DNA from: Bacillota bacterium
GTDB taxonomy: Bacteria; Bacillota; UBA4882; UBA8346
NCBI GenBank assembly: GCA_029974635.1
Contig: JARKQY010000044.1
Span: 62,001 to 126,000 of the forward strand
Direction: 5' to 3'
DNA length: 64,000 nucleotides
Translations under genes and position numbers: made by a program
Shown here: positions 17,568-26,553 of the stretch, piece after piece
How positions within the stretch are numbered: the stretch's first letter is position 1
How the letters are laid out: each line of letters starts with the position of its first letter
Notes under the pieces: generated by a model
What the model was told of the DNA's origin: nothing
The model's database searches: none
What the model saw: the letters and a program-made list of their open reading frames with translations, nothing else

Positions 17568-18591
17568 GGCCGGACTCCTTTACCATATTGGTCAGCGCAT
17601 GAATATTCGTTAGAGTAGTGGAAGTACTTAAACCACAGGCAGGCGAGATAATATCAATCTCATCCTTGAGCAATCTGGCGGTTTGTTCGGCAATTTTATC
17701 CGTTGTTCCGAATTGCAGGGTATAGGTACTCAGATTACCCATGGTTACGATCCCTGGATATTCCTCCTTCAATAAACGCAAGTTAACCAAAGCGTCTGTA
17801 CTTAACGCATCCGATTGCAGTTGCGGCGTCAAATGCTTTACCGCCTTCATATCGCCGCAAATATGTAAAATAACCGGCACTCCCAACTGATGAATCTCGC
17901 TGATAACTTGGTTGAGATACCGGACCGCAAATTCTTCAAACATTTTAGGTCCCAGTATTTCTCCGGTAGCAGTGGGATCTCCGACGGCAATGACGGAAAT
18001 GCCGCTCTCCACTAATCGTTGGGCATAGCTCACTAAAAAACGGCTGACATAGTCAAGCACCCGGTGGGCATGTTCCCGGTCTTTACGCAATTCCTTCAGG
18101 AAAGTAATGGGATCGACAATGGAAGCCGCGGTGCTAATGGGCCCGGTCAAACTACCGATGACCGGAATATCCGGATACTTGCGGGCCAGGATATAACCGG
18201 CCCGGGCTACCGTGTTAATCCGGCCGGAATCCATTAAACCCGTCAGGTTCCGGAATTCCACCCGGCTCACCGAGGGGAAGACTTCCCGGGCTATTTTAGG
18301 TTCACAGGCGAGGGTGCCGAAATTAATCTCGCTCCCCAGCACTTCGGCCTCCACTGTCATGCAAAAGGGCAACCCCAGATTCTCAAAACCGGTATTTGCA
18401 AAAACATCCGCCGCCAGATCCGCCATTAACTCTTCCTCATGATGAGCGGCGGGCAAAGTATGCCCGGTTCGTTCCATCACGTCAACAATAGCGGCGTTCA
18501 TCATTCCACCCGTACAGATCACCGGCGGACGGTCGACTTTTTTTCTTTGGATAGCCCTGAGTAAACGTTCCTGCGGACTCAAGTCATTCAT
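17554..18591 (-). CDS. UROD-family corrinoid methyltransferase (MtaA/MtsA-like) 2
   Basis: 345 residues. HICGDMK supplies His-Cys, and ACGLSTSTTLTNI supplies the distal cysteine of the zinc site. Its sequence differs from the enzyme at 14803, so one may demethylate the substrate and the other the methylated corrinoid. It is followed by the RACo-like activator with a 14-base overlap. No MtaB-, MttB- or MtbB-type substrate methyltransferase is present, which fits a methyl-thiol system where UROD-type enzymes do both steps. Confidence 0.8.
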   Translation of the reverse strand: MNDLSPQERLLRAIQRKKVDRPPVICTGGMMNAAIVDVMERTGHTLPAAHHEEELMADLAADVFANTGFENLGLPFCMTVEAEVLGSEINFGTLACEPKIAREVFPSVSRVEFRNLTGLMDSGRINTVARAGYILARKYPDIPVIGSLTGPISTAASIVDPITFLKELRKDREHAHRVLDYVSRFLVSYAQRLVESGISVIAVGDPTATGEILGPKMFEEFAVRYLNQVISEIHQLGVPVILHICGDMKAVKHLTPQLQSDALSTDALVNLRLLKEEYPGIVTMGNLSTYTLQFGTTDKIAEQTARLLKDEIDIISPACGLSTSTTLTNIHALTNMVKESGHGAS

Positions 18592-18638
18592 AGCGATTCT
18601 CCACTATTCCAACTAATTTTACTAAAAGATGAAACAAC

Positions 18639-18734
18639 TTCACCACTGAGGTCACTGAGAACACAGAGGATTTCACCGGCTATTCTTTTCATAATAATGA
18701 TTTACTCAGTGCCTTCTGTGTACTCTGTGGTGAA
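18639..18734. repeat. Inverted repeat of the 'CCACAGAGG' type
   Basis: Two arms of about 31 bases, beginning TTCACCACTGAGG and ending CTCTGTGGTGAA, are imperfect inverted copies. A related single arm (ACCACAGAGGACA...AACACAGAG) lies at 19560-19585. The purine-rich CACAGAG periodicity is a widespread intergenic repeat type; function unknown. Confidence 0.6.
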
Positions 18735-18763
18735 TATCAAGTATTTCTAGTCTTACGACATAC

Positions 18764-19432
18764 TCAAACCGCGATCTCCAATGCCAACTTTTGAGCTAAT
18801 CTGGCGGCCTCCGCCGCATCCTTGGCATAACCGTCCGCCCCGATCCGGTCGGCAAAACTTTGTGATATCGGACCGCCGCCCACCATGACCACAAACTTTT
18901 TCCGGATCTTTTCCGCTTCTAAAAGGCGGATTACTTCGGCCATTCCATCCATAGTGGTGGTCATCAAAGTAGATAAAGCAATCACTCGGGCGCCAACCTC
19001 TTTGGCCTTGGCCACAAAAGCTTGCGGCGGGATATCTCGTCCCAGATCGATGACTTCAAAGCCCGACGTCTCCAGCATAATCTTTACCAAGTTCTTGCCG
19101 ATATCGTGGGTATCACCTTCAATCACACCAATGACCACTTTAAACTTCTCCGCTTGCTGGTCGACTTTAAGATGAGGCTTTAAAACCTCCAATCCGGCAT
19201 ACATGGCATCCGAGCACATCAGCAATTCCGGAATAAAATATTCTTCTTCCTCAAACAGCTTCCCGGCGCGGTCCATCCCGTCGGCCAGCCCTTTTTCGAT
19301 GGCTTCATAGGTATCGTAGTTTTTCGTTATCACATCCTGCGCCAATTCCACGGTACGGGCTTCGTCCATATCGACTACCGCATCTGACAATTGGACGAAT
19401 AATTCTTTTTGGTCGGAACTCAATCTATACAC
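18764..19432 (-). CDS. Corrinoid protein (B12-binding, MtaC/MtsB-like)
   Basis: 222 residues. An N-terminal methionine-synthase-type helical cap (1-90) precedes a Rossmann B12-binding domain with EGDTHDIGKNLV, whose histidine is the lower cobalt ligand, and SALSTLMTTTMDG. Such proteins carry the methyl group between substrate-specific and acceptor methyltransferases. It is the first gene of the module with the two UROD-type enzymes and the RACo-like activator. A CCTACTAAACATATA stretch lies about 30 bases upstream. Confidence 0.9.
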   Translation of the reverse strand: MYRLSSDQKELFVQLSDAVVDMDEARTVELAQDVITKNYDTYEAIEKGLADGMDRAGKLFEEEEYFIPELLMCSDAMYAGLEVLKPHLKVDQQAEKFKVVIGVIEGDTHDIGKNLVKIMLETSGFEVIDLGRDIPPQAFVAKAKEVGARVIALSTLMTTTMDGMAEVIRLLEAEKIRKKFVVMVGGGPISQSFADRIGADGYAKDAAEAARLAQKLALEIAV

Positions 19433-19559
19433 CCCTTATTTATAAGTTTTTTTATATGTTTAGTAGGAATTAAGTTTGTAGTTATCCAATTCTCAAGTTT
19501 TCTAAATAATCCCCCACCCCGGCTCGTCGGGGCAATCGAAAAAATAAAAATACCATTTT

Positions 19560-19585
19560 ACCACAGAGGACAAGAGAACACAGAG
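19560..19585. repeat. Single arm of the CACAGAG repeat
   Basis: ACCACAGAGG followed by ACAAGAGAACACAGAG, related to the arms at 18639-18734. Confidence 0.5.
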
Positions 19586-19712
19586 TATTTAGGCTCCGAA
19601 GCCTTGCGGTTACTCCCCCATCCGCAGATGACCTTCCGCAGAAGAGAGAGTGAGCCACATTTCCTAAGCAGATATCCAGATAACCCGATAACTAAATTCT
19701 AATAACTGTTTT

Positions 19713-20645
19713 TCATTCCTGGAATAATTCAGTTGACAAATAACGTTCACCGGTATCCGGCAAAATCACTACAATTGTTTTTCCTTTATTCTCTTGCCTT
19801 TTGGCAATCTGTGTTGCAGCGAACGCTGCAGCTCCTGATGAGATACCGACCAATAACCCTTCAATTCTTGCTAATTCACGGGATGTCTCAAAAGCCTCGT
19901 CATTTTTGACCTTGTAAATCTCATCAACGATCTCCCGGTTGAAGATGCCCGGTACAAATCCGGCCCCAATACCCTGAATCTTATGCGGCCCTTTGGCTCC
20001 GCCGGAAAGGACCGGCGAATCATTCGGTTCAACCGCAATCACTTTTACCGCGGATTTTTTCTGTTTTAACACTTCACCAACACCGGTAACCGTTCCTCCG
20101 GTTCCAACACCACTGATAAAGATGTCGACGGCGCCGTCGGTATCCCGCCAAATCTCTTCGGCAGTAGTCACCCGGTGAATCTCCGGATTGGCCGGATTTT
20201 CAAATTGTTGGGGAATGAAAGAATTAGGTATTTGTGCCGCCAGTTCATCAGCTTTTCGAATCGCTCCCGGCATCCCATCCGGGCCCGGTGTCAGCACCAA
20301 CTCCGCTCCCAGCGCTTTTAGAAGTTTGCGCCGCTCAATGCTGAAGGTCTCCGGCATGGTCAAAATCAATTTATAGCCTTTGGCGGCAGCCACAAATGCC
20401 AGGGCAATACCGGTATTACCACTGGTCGGTTCGATGATTACGGTATCTTTGCTGATCTTTCCTTTATCCTCAGCATCTTTAATCATGGCATATCCAATCC
20501 GGTCTTTTACACTGCTCAAAGGATTAAAATATTCCAATTTGACGATAAGCCTGGCCTCCAAACCATTTGCTTTATTACAATTGGAAAGCTCCAGCAATGG
20601 AGTATTACCGATTAAATCCGTTAAATTCTTAGCAATTTTTGACAT
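19713..20645 (-). CDS. cysK: Cysteine synthase (O-acetylserine sulfhydrylase)
   Basis: 310 residues, the usual CysK length. PLP lysine in [11 protein letters not shown], the substrate loop [11 protein letters not shown] and the PLP-phosphate loop [13 protein letters not shown] are all intact. It joins sulfide to O-acetylserine to give cysteine. A promoter TTGACA-N17-TAATAT (20747-20719, minus) lies upstream, with an AACCTACTAAG stretch after it that resembles CymR-type Rrf2 boxes. It is the sulfide sink of the island. Confidence 0.95.
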   Translation of the reverse strand: MSKIAKNLTDLIGNTPLLELSNCNKANGLEARLIVKLEYFNPLSSVKDRIGYAMIKDAEDKGKISKDTVIIEPTSGNTGIALAFVAAAKGYKLILTMPETFSIERRKLLKALGAELVLTPGPDGMPGAIRKADELAAQIPNSFIPQQFENPANPEIHRVTTAEEIWRDTDGAVDIFISGVGTGGTVTGVGEVLKQKKSAVKVIAVEPNDSPVLSGGAKGPHKIQGIGAGFVPGIFNREIVDEIYKVKNDEAFETSRELARIEGLLVGISSGAAAFAATQIAKRQENKGKTIVVILPDTGERYLSTELFQE

Positions 20646-20697
20646 TGAATTCCCTCGCTTTATATGTTGTATTTTAATTCCATAAAATCCGATAAAC

Positions 20698-20747
20698 TTA
20701 GTAGGTTATTTAATCATAATATTACCCTGTCAGCCAAGTTTTGTCAA
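20698..20747 (-). promoter_or_regulatory. cysK promoter with CCTACTAAG box
   Basis: Minus strand TTGACA (20747-20742), 17-base spacer, TAATAT (20724-20719), then AACCTACTAAG. The box recurs in similar form at 19454-19470 and near 11730. An Rrf2-type regulator is a reasonable guess; nothing shows it directly. Confidence 0.55.
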
Positions 20748-20761
20748 TATCTACGTAAAAA

Positions 20762-21103
20762 TTATTGGTTTACATCAAGATCCTTTTGCGGCAACTGTTT
20801 TAATGCTTCATCGATAAAATCGGGAATTGTAAGAGCCCGAATCCCATGCTCCGCCAAAACCTGTTCCGCTCCCGGCCCAATCCGGGCCACTAACACCGCC
20901 CGGCAATCCGTCAGTAATTTAATGGTTTTTAAATGTCCGCTTTCATCCGCTTCTTCCGAATTGCACGAAGGAACATTCGGCCGTAACTCGACAAATTGAT
21001 ATCCGGTTGGACCGATCTCAAAGATCAAAAATTGCCTGGCCCTGCCAAAGTGATCATTTACATATTTGCCGTCGGTACTAGCAACCGCAACCCGGTATGA
21101 CAT
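20762..21103 (-). CDS. NifX/NifB-C-terminal-like protein (orphan copy)
   Basis: About 113 residues with VNDHFGRARQFLIFEIG, the same core as the copy at 11243. Three ATG codons lie in a row; the last (21103) has AAAGGA at best spacing. It stands between metA and cysK rather than beside a D/K pair. The likely role is carrying or storing an Fe-S cluster for one of the nitrogenase-like enzymes. Confidence 0.8.
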   Translation of the reverse strand: MSYRVAVASTDGKYVNDHFGRARQFLIFEIGPTGYQFVELRPNVPSCNSEEADESGHLKTIKLLTDCRAVLVARIGPGAEQVLAEHGIRALTIPDFIDEALKQLPQKDLDVNQ

Positions 21104-21138
21104 CATCATCAATCCTTTACTCTAAAATTAGATAGTAC

Positions 21139-22056
21139 TTATCTCAACTCATTCAAATCATAGGGAGTTTCTTGATAGACGTAATAATTGAGCCAATTTA
21201 CGTAAAGGAGATTGGCATGGCCACGCCATTTCACTATTGGAGGTTGAGTGGGATCATCATTCGGATAATAATTTTTCGGCACCTTAACGGACAAACCTTT
21301 GGCAGCATCACGGTCATATTCCCATTTTAAGGTTAACGGGTCATACTCCGAATGACCGGTTACAAAGATATGACGCCCGTCTTTCGTGGCTACGATATAC
21401 ACGCCGGCTTCAGCAGACTCAGATAAAATCTCCAACTCCGGAACCTTTTCGATATCTTTCCGCCTAACTTCAGTATGCCGGGAATGCGGCGCCAGAAACA
21501 CATCATCAAAACCCCGGAGTAATTGGACATATTTTTTACAGACCTCGTGGGGAAAAACCCCGAACATTTTGGCGGTTAGCGGATATTTGGGAATCCCGAA
21601 ATGATAATAGAGGCCGGCCTGAGCCGCCCAGCAAATATGGTATGTGGAATAGACGTTATGTTTAGACCAATCCATAATTTGCGTCAATTCATCCCAATAA
21701 TCAACGGCTTCAAATTCCAGTTGTTCCACCGGCGCACCGGTAATAATCAAGCCGTCGAATTTTTGATCCTGAATTTCGTCAAAGGTCGTGTAAAAGTTAA
21801 TCAAATGCTCTTCCGGTGTATTTTTACATTGATAGCTTTTGGGCTGCAATAAAACGACTTCGACTTGCAAGGGCGAGTTGCCGATTAAGCGCAAGAGCTG
21901 TGTTTCGGTAGCAATCTTAAGGGGCATTAGATTTAAAACGGCAATCTTCAGCGGACGGATATCTTGATGGAAAGCCCGGGATTCAGTCATTACGAAAATA
22001 TTCTCCTTGTTGAGCGTTTCAACTGCCGGTAAGTTATTCGGAATTTTAATCGGCAT
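21139..22056 (-). CDS. metA: Homoserine O-acyltransferase, predicted acetyl-CoA specific
   Basis: 305 residues from the ATG at 22056, which follows GGGGAGGAG; a frame 15 codons longer would run into the riboswitch terminator. The catalytic Cys142 (YHICWAAQ), and His and Glu of GHSEYD, are in place. Residue 111 is glutamate (TGAPVEQ); in the family Glu111 selects acetyl-CoA and Gly111 succinyl-CoA, so the product should be O-acetylhomoserine. That is the substrate of the sulfhydrylase at 32237-33553. Expression is under a SAM-I riboswitch. Confidence 0.93.
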   Translation of the reverse strand: MPIKIPNNLPAVETLNKENIFVMTESRAFHQDIRPLKIAVLNLMPLKIATETQLLRLIGNSPLQVEVVLLQPKSYQCKNTPEEHLINFYTTFDEIQDQKFDGLIITGAPVEQLEFEAVDYWDELTQIMDWSKHNVYSTYHICWAAQAGLYYHFGIPKYPLTAKMFGVFPHEVCKKYVQLLRGFDDVFLAPHSRHTEVRRKDIEKVPELEILSESAEAGVYIVATKDGRHIFVTGHSEYDPLTLKWEYDRDAAKGLSVKVPKNYYPNDDPTQPPIVKWRGHANLLYVNWLNYYVYQETPYDLNELR

Positions 22057-22085
22057 GTAAATCGTCTCCTCCCCATTTGTAAGTG

Positions 22086-22116
22086 AAAACCTCTTCCCCA
22101 TTTCGAGGAAGAGGTC
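22086..22116 (-). terminator. Terminator of the SAM-I riboswitch
   Basis: ACCTCTTCC and GGGGAAGAGGT pair around TCGAAAT and are followed by TTTTC, directly before the metA ribosome site. Confidence 0.75.
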
Positions 22117-22134
22117 GTATGATCATCATAGTCC

Positions 22135-22266
22135 TATTCCTCTCATCTCTCAGGTCACCTCATTCTCAGGTTTCCCTGCAGGAATTGGCACCTTGATTCT
22201 TTGCGAGCGCAAAGAATAGTTGCCGAGGGTTCATCGGGCCAGTCCCTTCCCCTCTCCGGATAAGAG
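22135..22266 (-). promoter_or_regulatory. SAM-I (S-box) riboswitch ahead of metA
   Basis: Minus strand shows the S-box landmarks in order: CTTATC...GAGAGG, GGGACTGGCCC, GATGAACCCTCGGCAAC, AAGGTGCCAATTCC, and a closing GATGAGAGG. It is followed by the terminator at 22086-22116. High S-adenosylmethionine is expected to end transcription before metA. Confidence 0.95.
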
Positions 22267-22412
22267 CACTTGGTTATTTGTTATTATATATGACTTTAAT
22301 TATAAGAAATTTCGTTTATTTCGTCAAGATAAAAACTTGTTAACAGATTTACTTAATTATCCTTAAAAGCTTGCTGAAAAAACAAACTTTTGATGGATAA
22401 TACTTATCTGAC

Positions 22413-22441
22413 TTGAAAATGAAACCAGCTTATGTTAAAAT
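22413..22441 (+). promoter_or_regulatory. pdxS promoter
   Basis: TTGAAA, a 17-base spacer and TAAAAT; the ATG of pdxS is 64 bases on and has GGAGG ahead of it. Confidence 0.65.
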
Positions 22442-22504
22442 TTCTATTAATCCAATCAAATTAGTGGGAATGTTTATTTTTTTATCAATTTTGGAGGTCT
22501 GATC

Positions 22505-23386
22505 ATGGAAACTGGAACAATCGCTGTGAAACGCGGCATGGCCGAGATGCTGAAAGGCGGAGTGATTATGGATGTCACCACGCCGGAACAGGCCAAAATC
22601 GCCGAAGATGCCGGAGCGGTATCTGTAATGGCCCTGGAAAGAGTGCCGGCCGATATCCGGGCGGAAGGCGGCGTTGCCCGCATGAGCGACCCGGAGATTA
22701 TTCAAAAAATCATGGAGGCTGTTACCATCCCGGTCATGGCCAAAGCCCGGATTGGACATTTTGTGGAAGCCCAAATCTTAGAGGCACTGGAGATTGATTA
22801 TATTGATGAAAGTGAAGTATTAACACCTGCGGATGAACTATATCACATCAACAAACATCAATTTAAAGTCCCCTTTGTCTGTGGCGCCCGCAACCTGGGT
22901 GAGGCCTTACGGCGGATCGGCGAAGGAGCGGCCATGATCCGCACCAAAGGAGAAGCCGGGACCGGCGACGTGGTTGAAGCCGTCAAACATATCCGGACGG
23001 TTAATGAAGAAATCCGGAAGGCAGTCAATGCTTCCGACGAGGAGTTGATGACCATCGCCAAAGAATTACAGGCCCCTTACGAGTTGGTGTTGGAAGTCAA
23101 AAAATTGGGCCGTTTACCGGTAGTTAATTTTGCCGCCGGCGGAATTGCCACTCCGGCTGATGCGGCTTTGATGATGCAGTTGGGTTGTGACGGTATCTTT
23201 GTCGGTTCCGGGATTTTTAAATCCGATAATCCAGCCGCCCGCGCCAAGGCCATTGTTGAGGCCACCACCCATTACCAGGACTTCAAGCTGCTGGCGGAGG
23301 TATCCAAAGGAATTGGAAGCGCCATGCGGGGAATCCACGTTGGGACGATGAAAGATGAAGCAAAAATAGCCAAGCGGGGTTGGTAA
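22505..23386 (+). CDS. pdxS: Pyridoxal 5'-phosphate synthase subunit PdxS
   Basis: 293 residues, full family length. It has the catalytic lysine region [15 protein letters not shown] and GVARMSDP, and ends in the usual [12 protein letters not shown] region. PdxS makes PLP from ribose 5-phosphate, glyceraldehyde 3-phosphate and ammonia supplied by PdxT. The partner gene pdxT is not adjacent; a B3/B4-domain gene takes that place. The island contains many PLP enzymes, so a local PLP supply makes sense. Confidence 0.97.
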   Translation: METGTIAVKRGMAEMLKGGVIMDVTTPEQAKIAEDAGAVSVMALERVPADIRAEGGVARMSDPEIIQKIMEAVTIPVMAKARIGHFVEAQILEALEIDYIDESEVLTPADELYHINKHQFKVPFVCGARNLGEALRRIGEGAAMIRTKGEAGTGDVVEAVKHIRTVNEEIRKAVNASDEELMTIAKELQAPYELVLEVKKLGRLPVVNFAAGGIATPADAALMMQLGCDGIFVGSGIFKSDNPAARAKAIVEATTHYQDFKLLAEVSKGIGSAMRGIHVGTMKDEAKIAKRGW

Positions 23387-23387
23387 C

Positions 23388-24101
23388 ATGTCCAAGCACA
23401 ATTTAGCCTTTACGGTGGCGGATGAGGTAGCGGCCATCGGCTGGACCGGCATTTGTTTCCGCATGGACGGACTAAAAAACCGGGAAGCCGATCCGGAGTT
23501 CCACCAAATCAAAGCGGAAACCATCCGGAAGATCCTGCCAACTCTAACCCGGGAACAGATAAAAGCTGATCCGGTGCTCCAGGGATTCAAACGTATGCAT
23601 GAAGCCATCAGCCATTCCAGCCGGGAGACTGTTTCCGCTCCCGAGACTTTACTAAATATGCTGTTACGTACCGGCAATCTGCCGCAAATCAATCTACTGG
23701 TAGATATCTATAATTTAATTTCGGCAGAGACCCGTTTGGCGCTAGGCGCCCATGACATAAACCGAATTCCCGGCCGGGTAGAAATGCGCTTCACCAACGG
23801 CACCGAAAAATTCGTACCCATTGGAACAGCCGAACCCAAAAAAGTCCGGCCCGGGGATTACGCCTATATCGACAGTGACAATGAGATTCTCTGCTGGCTG
23901 GAAGTCCGGCAAGTTGAAAAGACCAAAGTCATCCTGGATACTACTGAATGTTTTTATATCATTCAAGGTAACACTGAAACCAGTGCGGATGATCTGCGTT
24001 CCGCCGCATCCCGGCTCATCGCTTTGACCAAACGCTTTTGCGGCGGAACGGAAACTGTGATCTACGTTCCGGGAGAAAGCTATACCTTTACTGCGTTCTA
24101 G
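23388..24101 (+). CDS. B3/B4 (tRNA-editing-like) domain protein
   Basis: 237 residues. The region from about 70 to 215 matches the B3/B4 domain of phenylalanyl-tRNA synthetase beta, including LVDIYNLISAETRLALGAHD and the RFCGG stretch near the end. Free-standing members may check mischarged tRNA or amino acids; their role is not settled. It starts one base after the pdxS stop, so it is co-transcribed. It is not the PdxT glutaminase. Confidence 0.75.
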   Translation: MSKHNLAFTVADEVAAIGWTGICFRMDGLKNREADPEFHQIKAETIRKILPTLTREQIKADPVLQGFKRMHEAISHSSRETVSAPETLLNMLLRTGNLPQINLLVDIYNLISAETRLALGAHDINRIPGRVEMRFTNGTEKFVPIGTAEPKKVRPGDYAYIDSDNEILCWLEVRQVEKTKVILDTTECFYIIQGNTETSADDLRSAASRLIALTKRFCGGTETVIYVPGESYTFTAF

Positions 24102-24192
24102 GAGTCTGGGCGCGGAATAGGTTCTCGGATATGATAGTATAATCTAACACAAAATATTGTGGTTCTAAGCCGCAAAATGTGTTATTCGCACA

Positions 24193-24208
24193 GAATCCTA
24201 AAGGATTC
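24193..24208. terminator. Short bidirectional hairpin between convergent genes
   Basis: GAATCC and GGATTC around TAAA, between the B3/B4 gene and nifU. The T-run is weak. Confidence 0.35.
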
Positions 24209-24252
24209 AGCTTCGATTTTGACGGTATGCCGGCAAATGCTTTGCTGGAGTC

Positions 24253-24681
24253 TCAGCCACCGTGTACCTGCTCGTGGATATCCTCATGTTCCTTAAAATC
24301 CCACGGTTCAAGACCCGCCGAAACCCGGTAATCGTTAATCGCCTTACGAACGGCGTCTTCCGCCAGCACCGAACAGTGCATCTTAATGGGTGGAAGCCCG
24401 TCCAACGCTTCGGCAACCGCTTTGTTAGTCAACTCCCAGGCTTCCTCCAAGGTCTTGCCTTTGATAAGCTCCGTCGCCATGCTGGACGAAGCGATGGCTG
24501 AACCGCACCCGAAGGTGTTGAATTTAACATCCTGAATGCGATTATCGACGACTTTTAGATAGATCTTCATAATATCGCCGCATACCGGATTTCCGACTTC
24601 ACCAATACCGTTAGCATCCGGAATTTCACCCACATTTCTGGGATTCATGAAATGATCCATTACTTTTTCGCTATACATCAT
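24253..24681 (-). CDS. nifU: Fe-S cluster scaffold NifU/IscU
   Basis: About 142 residues, IscU-type only. The three cluster cysteines are in GNPVCGD, TFGCGSAIA and MHCSVLAED. The ATG overlaps the stop of the cysteine desulfurase gene, so sulfur donor and scaffold are made together. The C-terminal tail ends in EHEDIHEQVHGG. It supplies 2Fe-2S/4Fe-4S clusters, presumably also precursors for the nitrogenase-like proteins. Confidence 0.93.
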   Translation of the reverse strand: MMYSEKVMDHFMNPRNVGEIPDANGIGEVGNPVCGDIMKIYLKVVDNRIQDVKFNTFGCGSAIASSSMATELIKGKTLEEAWELTNKAVAEALDGLPPIKMHCSVLAEDAVRKAINDYRVSAGLEPWDFKEHEDIHEQVHGG

Positions 24682-26303
24682 GGTGCAACCAACTCTCTTT
24701 TTTGATATTCCCGCCACAAAGGCGACATATTGCGCAATCGGTCCACAATTCCGGGCAATACCGCCAAGACCCGGTCCACGTCTTCGTCAGTAGTTCCGCT
24801 GCCCATAGACAGCCGGAGCGATCCGTGCACAATCTCCGGCGGCACACCGATGGCTACCAGGACATGAGACGGATCCAGGGAACCCGAAGTGCAGGCACTG
24901 CCGCTGGAAGCGCATATTCCCACACTGTCCAAAAGTAACAGAATAGACTCGCCTTCGATAAACTGAAAACAGACGTTGACATTTCCCGGTAATCTGCGTT
25001 CATCTGCCGGGCCGTTCAACTTGGTGTGCGGAATTTTTAAAAGTCCTGCAATTAACCTCTCTTTTAAACGCAGAAGTTTGCAATTCTCCCTTTCCAGCTC
25101 CGCTACCGCCAGTTCAATGGCTTTTCCCAGACCCACGATGCCAGCCACATTTTCCGTCCCGGACCTCCGGCCCCGCTCCTGTCCGCCACCATGAACCAGG
25201 TTTTCAACCTTAACGCCTTTTCGGATATAAAGTGCCCCAACACCCTTGGGTCCATAGAATTTATGAGCCGCCAGGGAAAGCAGGTCGATGTTCAAATCCT
25301 TGACGTCCACCGGCACATGGCCTACCGCTTGTACGGCATCGGTATGAAACAGTATTTTTCGCTCCCGGCAGATGGCACCAATTTCCTTGATGGGTTCAAT
25401 GGTGCCGATCTCATTGTTGGCAAACATCACCGATACTAAGATGGTCTTATCAGTAATGGCTCGTTTCAGTTCTTCCGGGTTTATAAAACCATATTCGTCC
25501 ACCGGCAGATAAGTAACCTCAAACCCGTTCCGTTCTAAAAACCCACAAGCATGCAAAATTGCGTGATGTTCGATCTTGGTAGTAATGATGTGATTGCCGC
25601 GTTTCTTGTGGGCGAAAGCTACACCCTTTAATGCCCAATTATCCGCTTCCGATCCGCCTCCGGTAAAGTAAATTTCATCTTTTGCGGCATTTAGGGCCTT
25701 GGCAACTCTTTCACGGGCGTTTTCAATACCCTCCTGGGTCTTCCGCGCGATTGAATATATGGAGGACGGATTACCAAAATAGTCTTGCGTATAAGGCAGC
25801 ATCTCCGCGGCAACTTCCGGTTTCACATATGTAGTTGCAGCGTAATCCATATATACGAGTTCTTTTTCCATCTTTCCACCTTCCCGATCTTCTTTCAATT
25901 TGTTATAATCCACCACAATATCCGCCAGGGCTGTCGATTGAAATACCTGATCAATGCTATCCTTGATTTTAACCCATAATAACCTGGTCGCGCAACAATC
26001 GATGTTGCTGCAATTTGCTTCATCGATACACTCGGAGATTTCAACCGAACCTTCAAGAACATTCATAATATCGGAAACGGATATTTCGGCGGGAGGTTTA
26101 TTAAGTGAATAACCTCCCAAGGCACCGCGCACGCTTTGGATCAAGCCCGCTTTACGAAGCTGTGCAAATAACTGTTCCAGATAGTATTCCGAGATATTTT
26201 GCCGTTCAGCAATGACTTTGATCGAAACCGGTTCCCCGCCATAGTTGATCGCCAGATCCACCATCGCTTTCATACCGTAACGGCCTTTGGTCGATAACTT
26301 CAT
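24678..26303 (-). CDS. Rrf2 regulator fused to cysteine desulfurase NifS
   Basis: 541 residues in one frame. Residues 1-135 are an Rrf2/IscR-type winged helix with cluster-ligand candidates Cys92, Cys98, Cys103 and Cys104. From Met145 a full NifS/IscS follows (397 residues), with PLP lysine in AAHKFYGPKG and active cysteine in SSGSACTSGS. Iron-sulfur regulators and desulfurases are normally separate neighbouring genes. Here a ribosome-site-like GGAAGGTGGAAAG precedes the ATG at 25871, so NifS may also be made alone. An IscR-like palindrome follows the promoter, which suggests autoregulation. Confidence 0.88.
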   Translation of the reverse strand: MKLSTKGRYGMKAMVDLAINYGGEPVSIKVIAERQNISEYYLEQLFAQLRKAGLIQSVRGALGGYSLNKPPAEISVSDIMNVLEGSVEISECIDEANCSNIDCCATRLLWVKIKDSIDQVFQSTALADIVVDYNKLKEDREGGKMEKELVYMDYAATTYVKPEVAAEMLPYTQDYFGNPSSIYSIARKTQEGIENARERVAKALNAAKDEIYFTGGGSEADNWALKGVAFAHKKRGNHIITTKIEHHAILHACGFLERNGFEVTYLPVDEYGFINPEELKRAITDKTILVSVMFANNEIGTIEPIKEIGAICRERKILFHTDAVQAVGHVPVDVKDLNIDLLSLAAHKFYGPKGVGALYIRKGVKVENLVHGGGQERGRRSGTENVAGIVGLGKAIELAVAELERENCKLLRLKERLIAGLLKIPHTKLNGPADERRLPGNVNVCFQFIEGESILLLLDSVGICASSGSACTSGSLDPSHVLVAIGVPPEIVHGSLRLSMGSGTTDEDVDRVLAVLPGIVDRLRNMSPLWREYQKRELVAP

Positions 26304-26322
26304 TCCACCGCTTCCTTTATAA

Positions 26323-26375
26323 ACTTGACTAATTTAGTATACTTTAATTTTAATAAATCATACTGTTTTTGTCAA
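26323..26375 (-). promoter_or_regulatory. Promoter and IscR-like operator of the Rrf2-NifS gene
   Basis: Minus strand TTGACA (26375-26370), 17-base spacer, TAAAAT (26352-26347), then GTATACTAAATTAGTCAAGT. The inner part is a near-palindrome of the Rrf2/IscR type (ACTAAATTAGT). Confidence 0.65.
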
Positions 26376-26553
26376 CATTTAAATATGTAAGTCCACAAAT
26401 ATTTAAATAATACCCGTAAAACGTTGCTGCCGATAATTATTTTAGTTGTTATTCCGAAATAAAATCTCGAAGTAATCATGAAATAAAAAATAGGTTTCTA
26501 ATGAATGATTATCTTTGTTATAATCAAAATATCTTTATAATTTAGGAGTAAAT

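Noticed and set aside
18639..19590. CRISPR array
   Set aside because: The CACAGAG repeats are few, unequal and inverted, with no regular spacers.
22057..22101. MetA start at 22101
   Set aside because: It would place the coding start inside the riboswitch terminator; the ATG at 22056 has a strong ribosome site.
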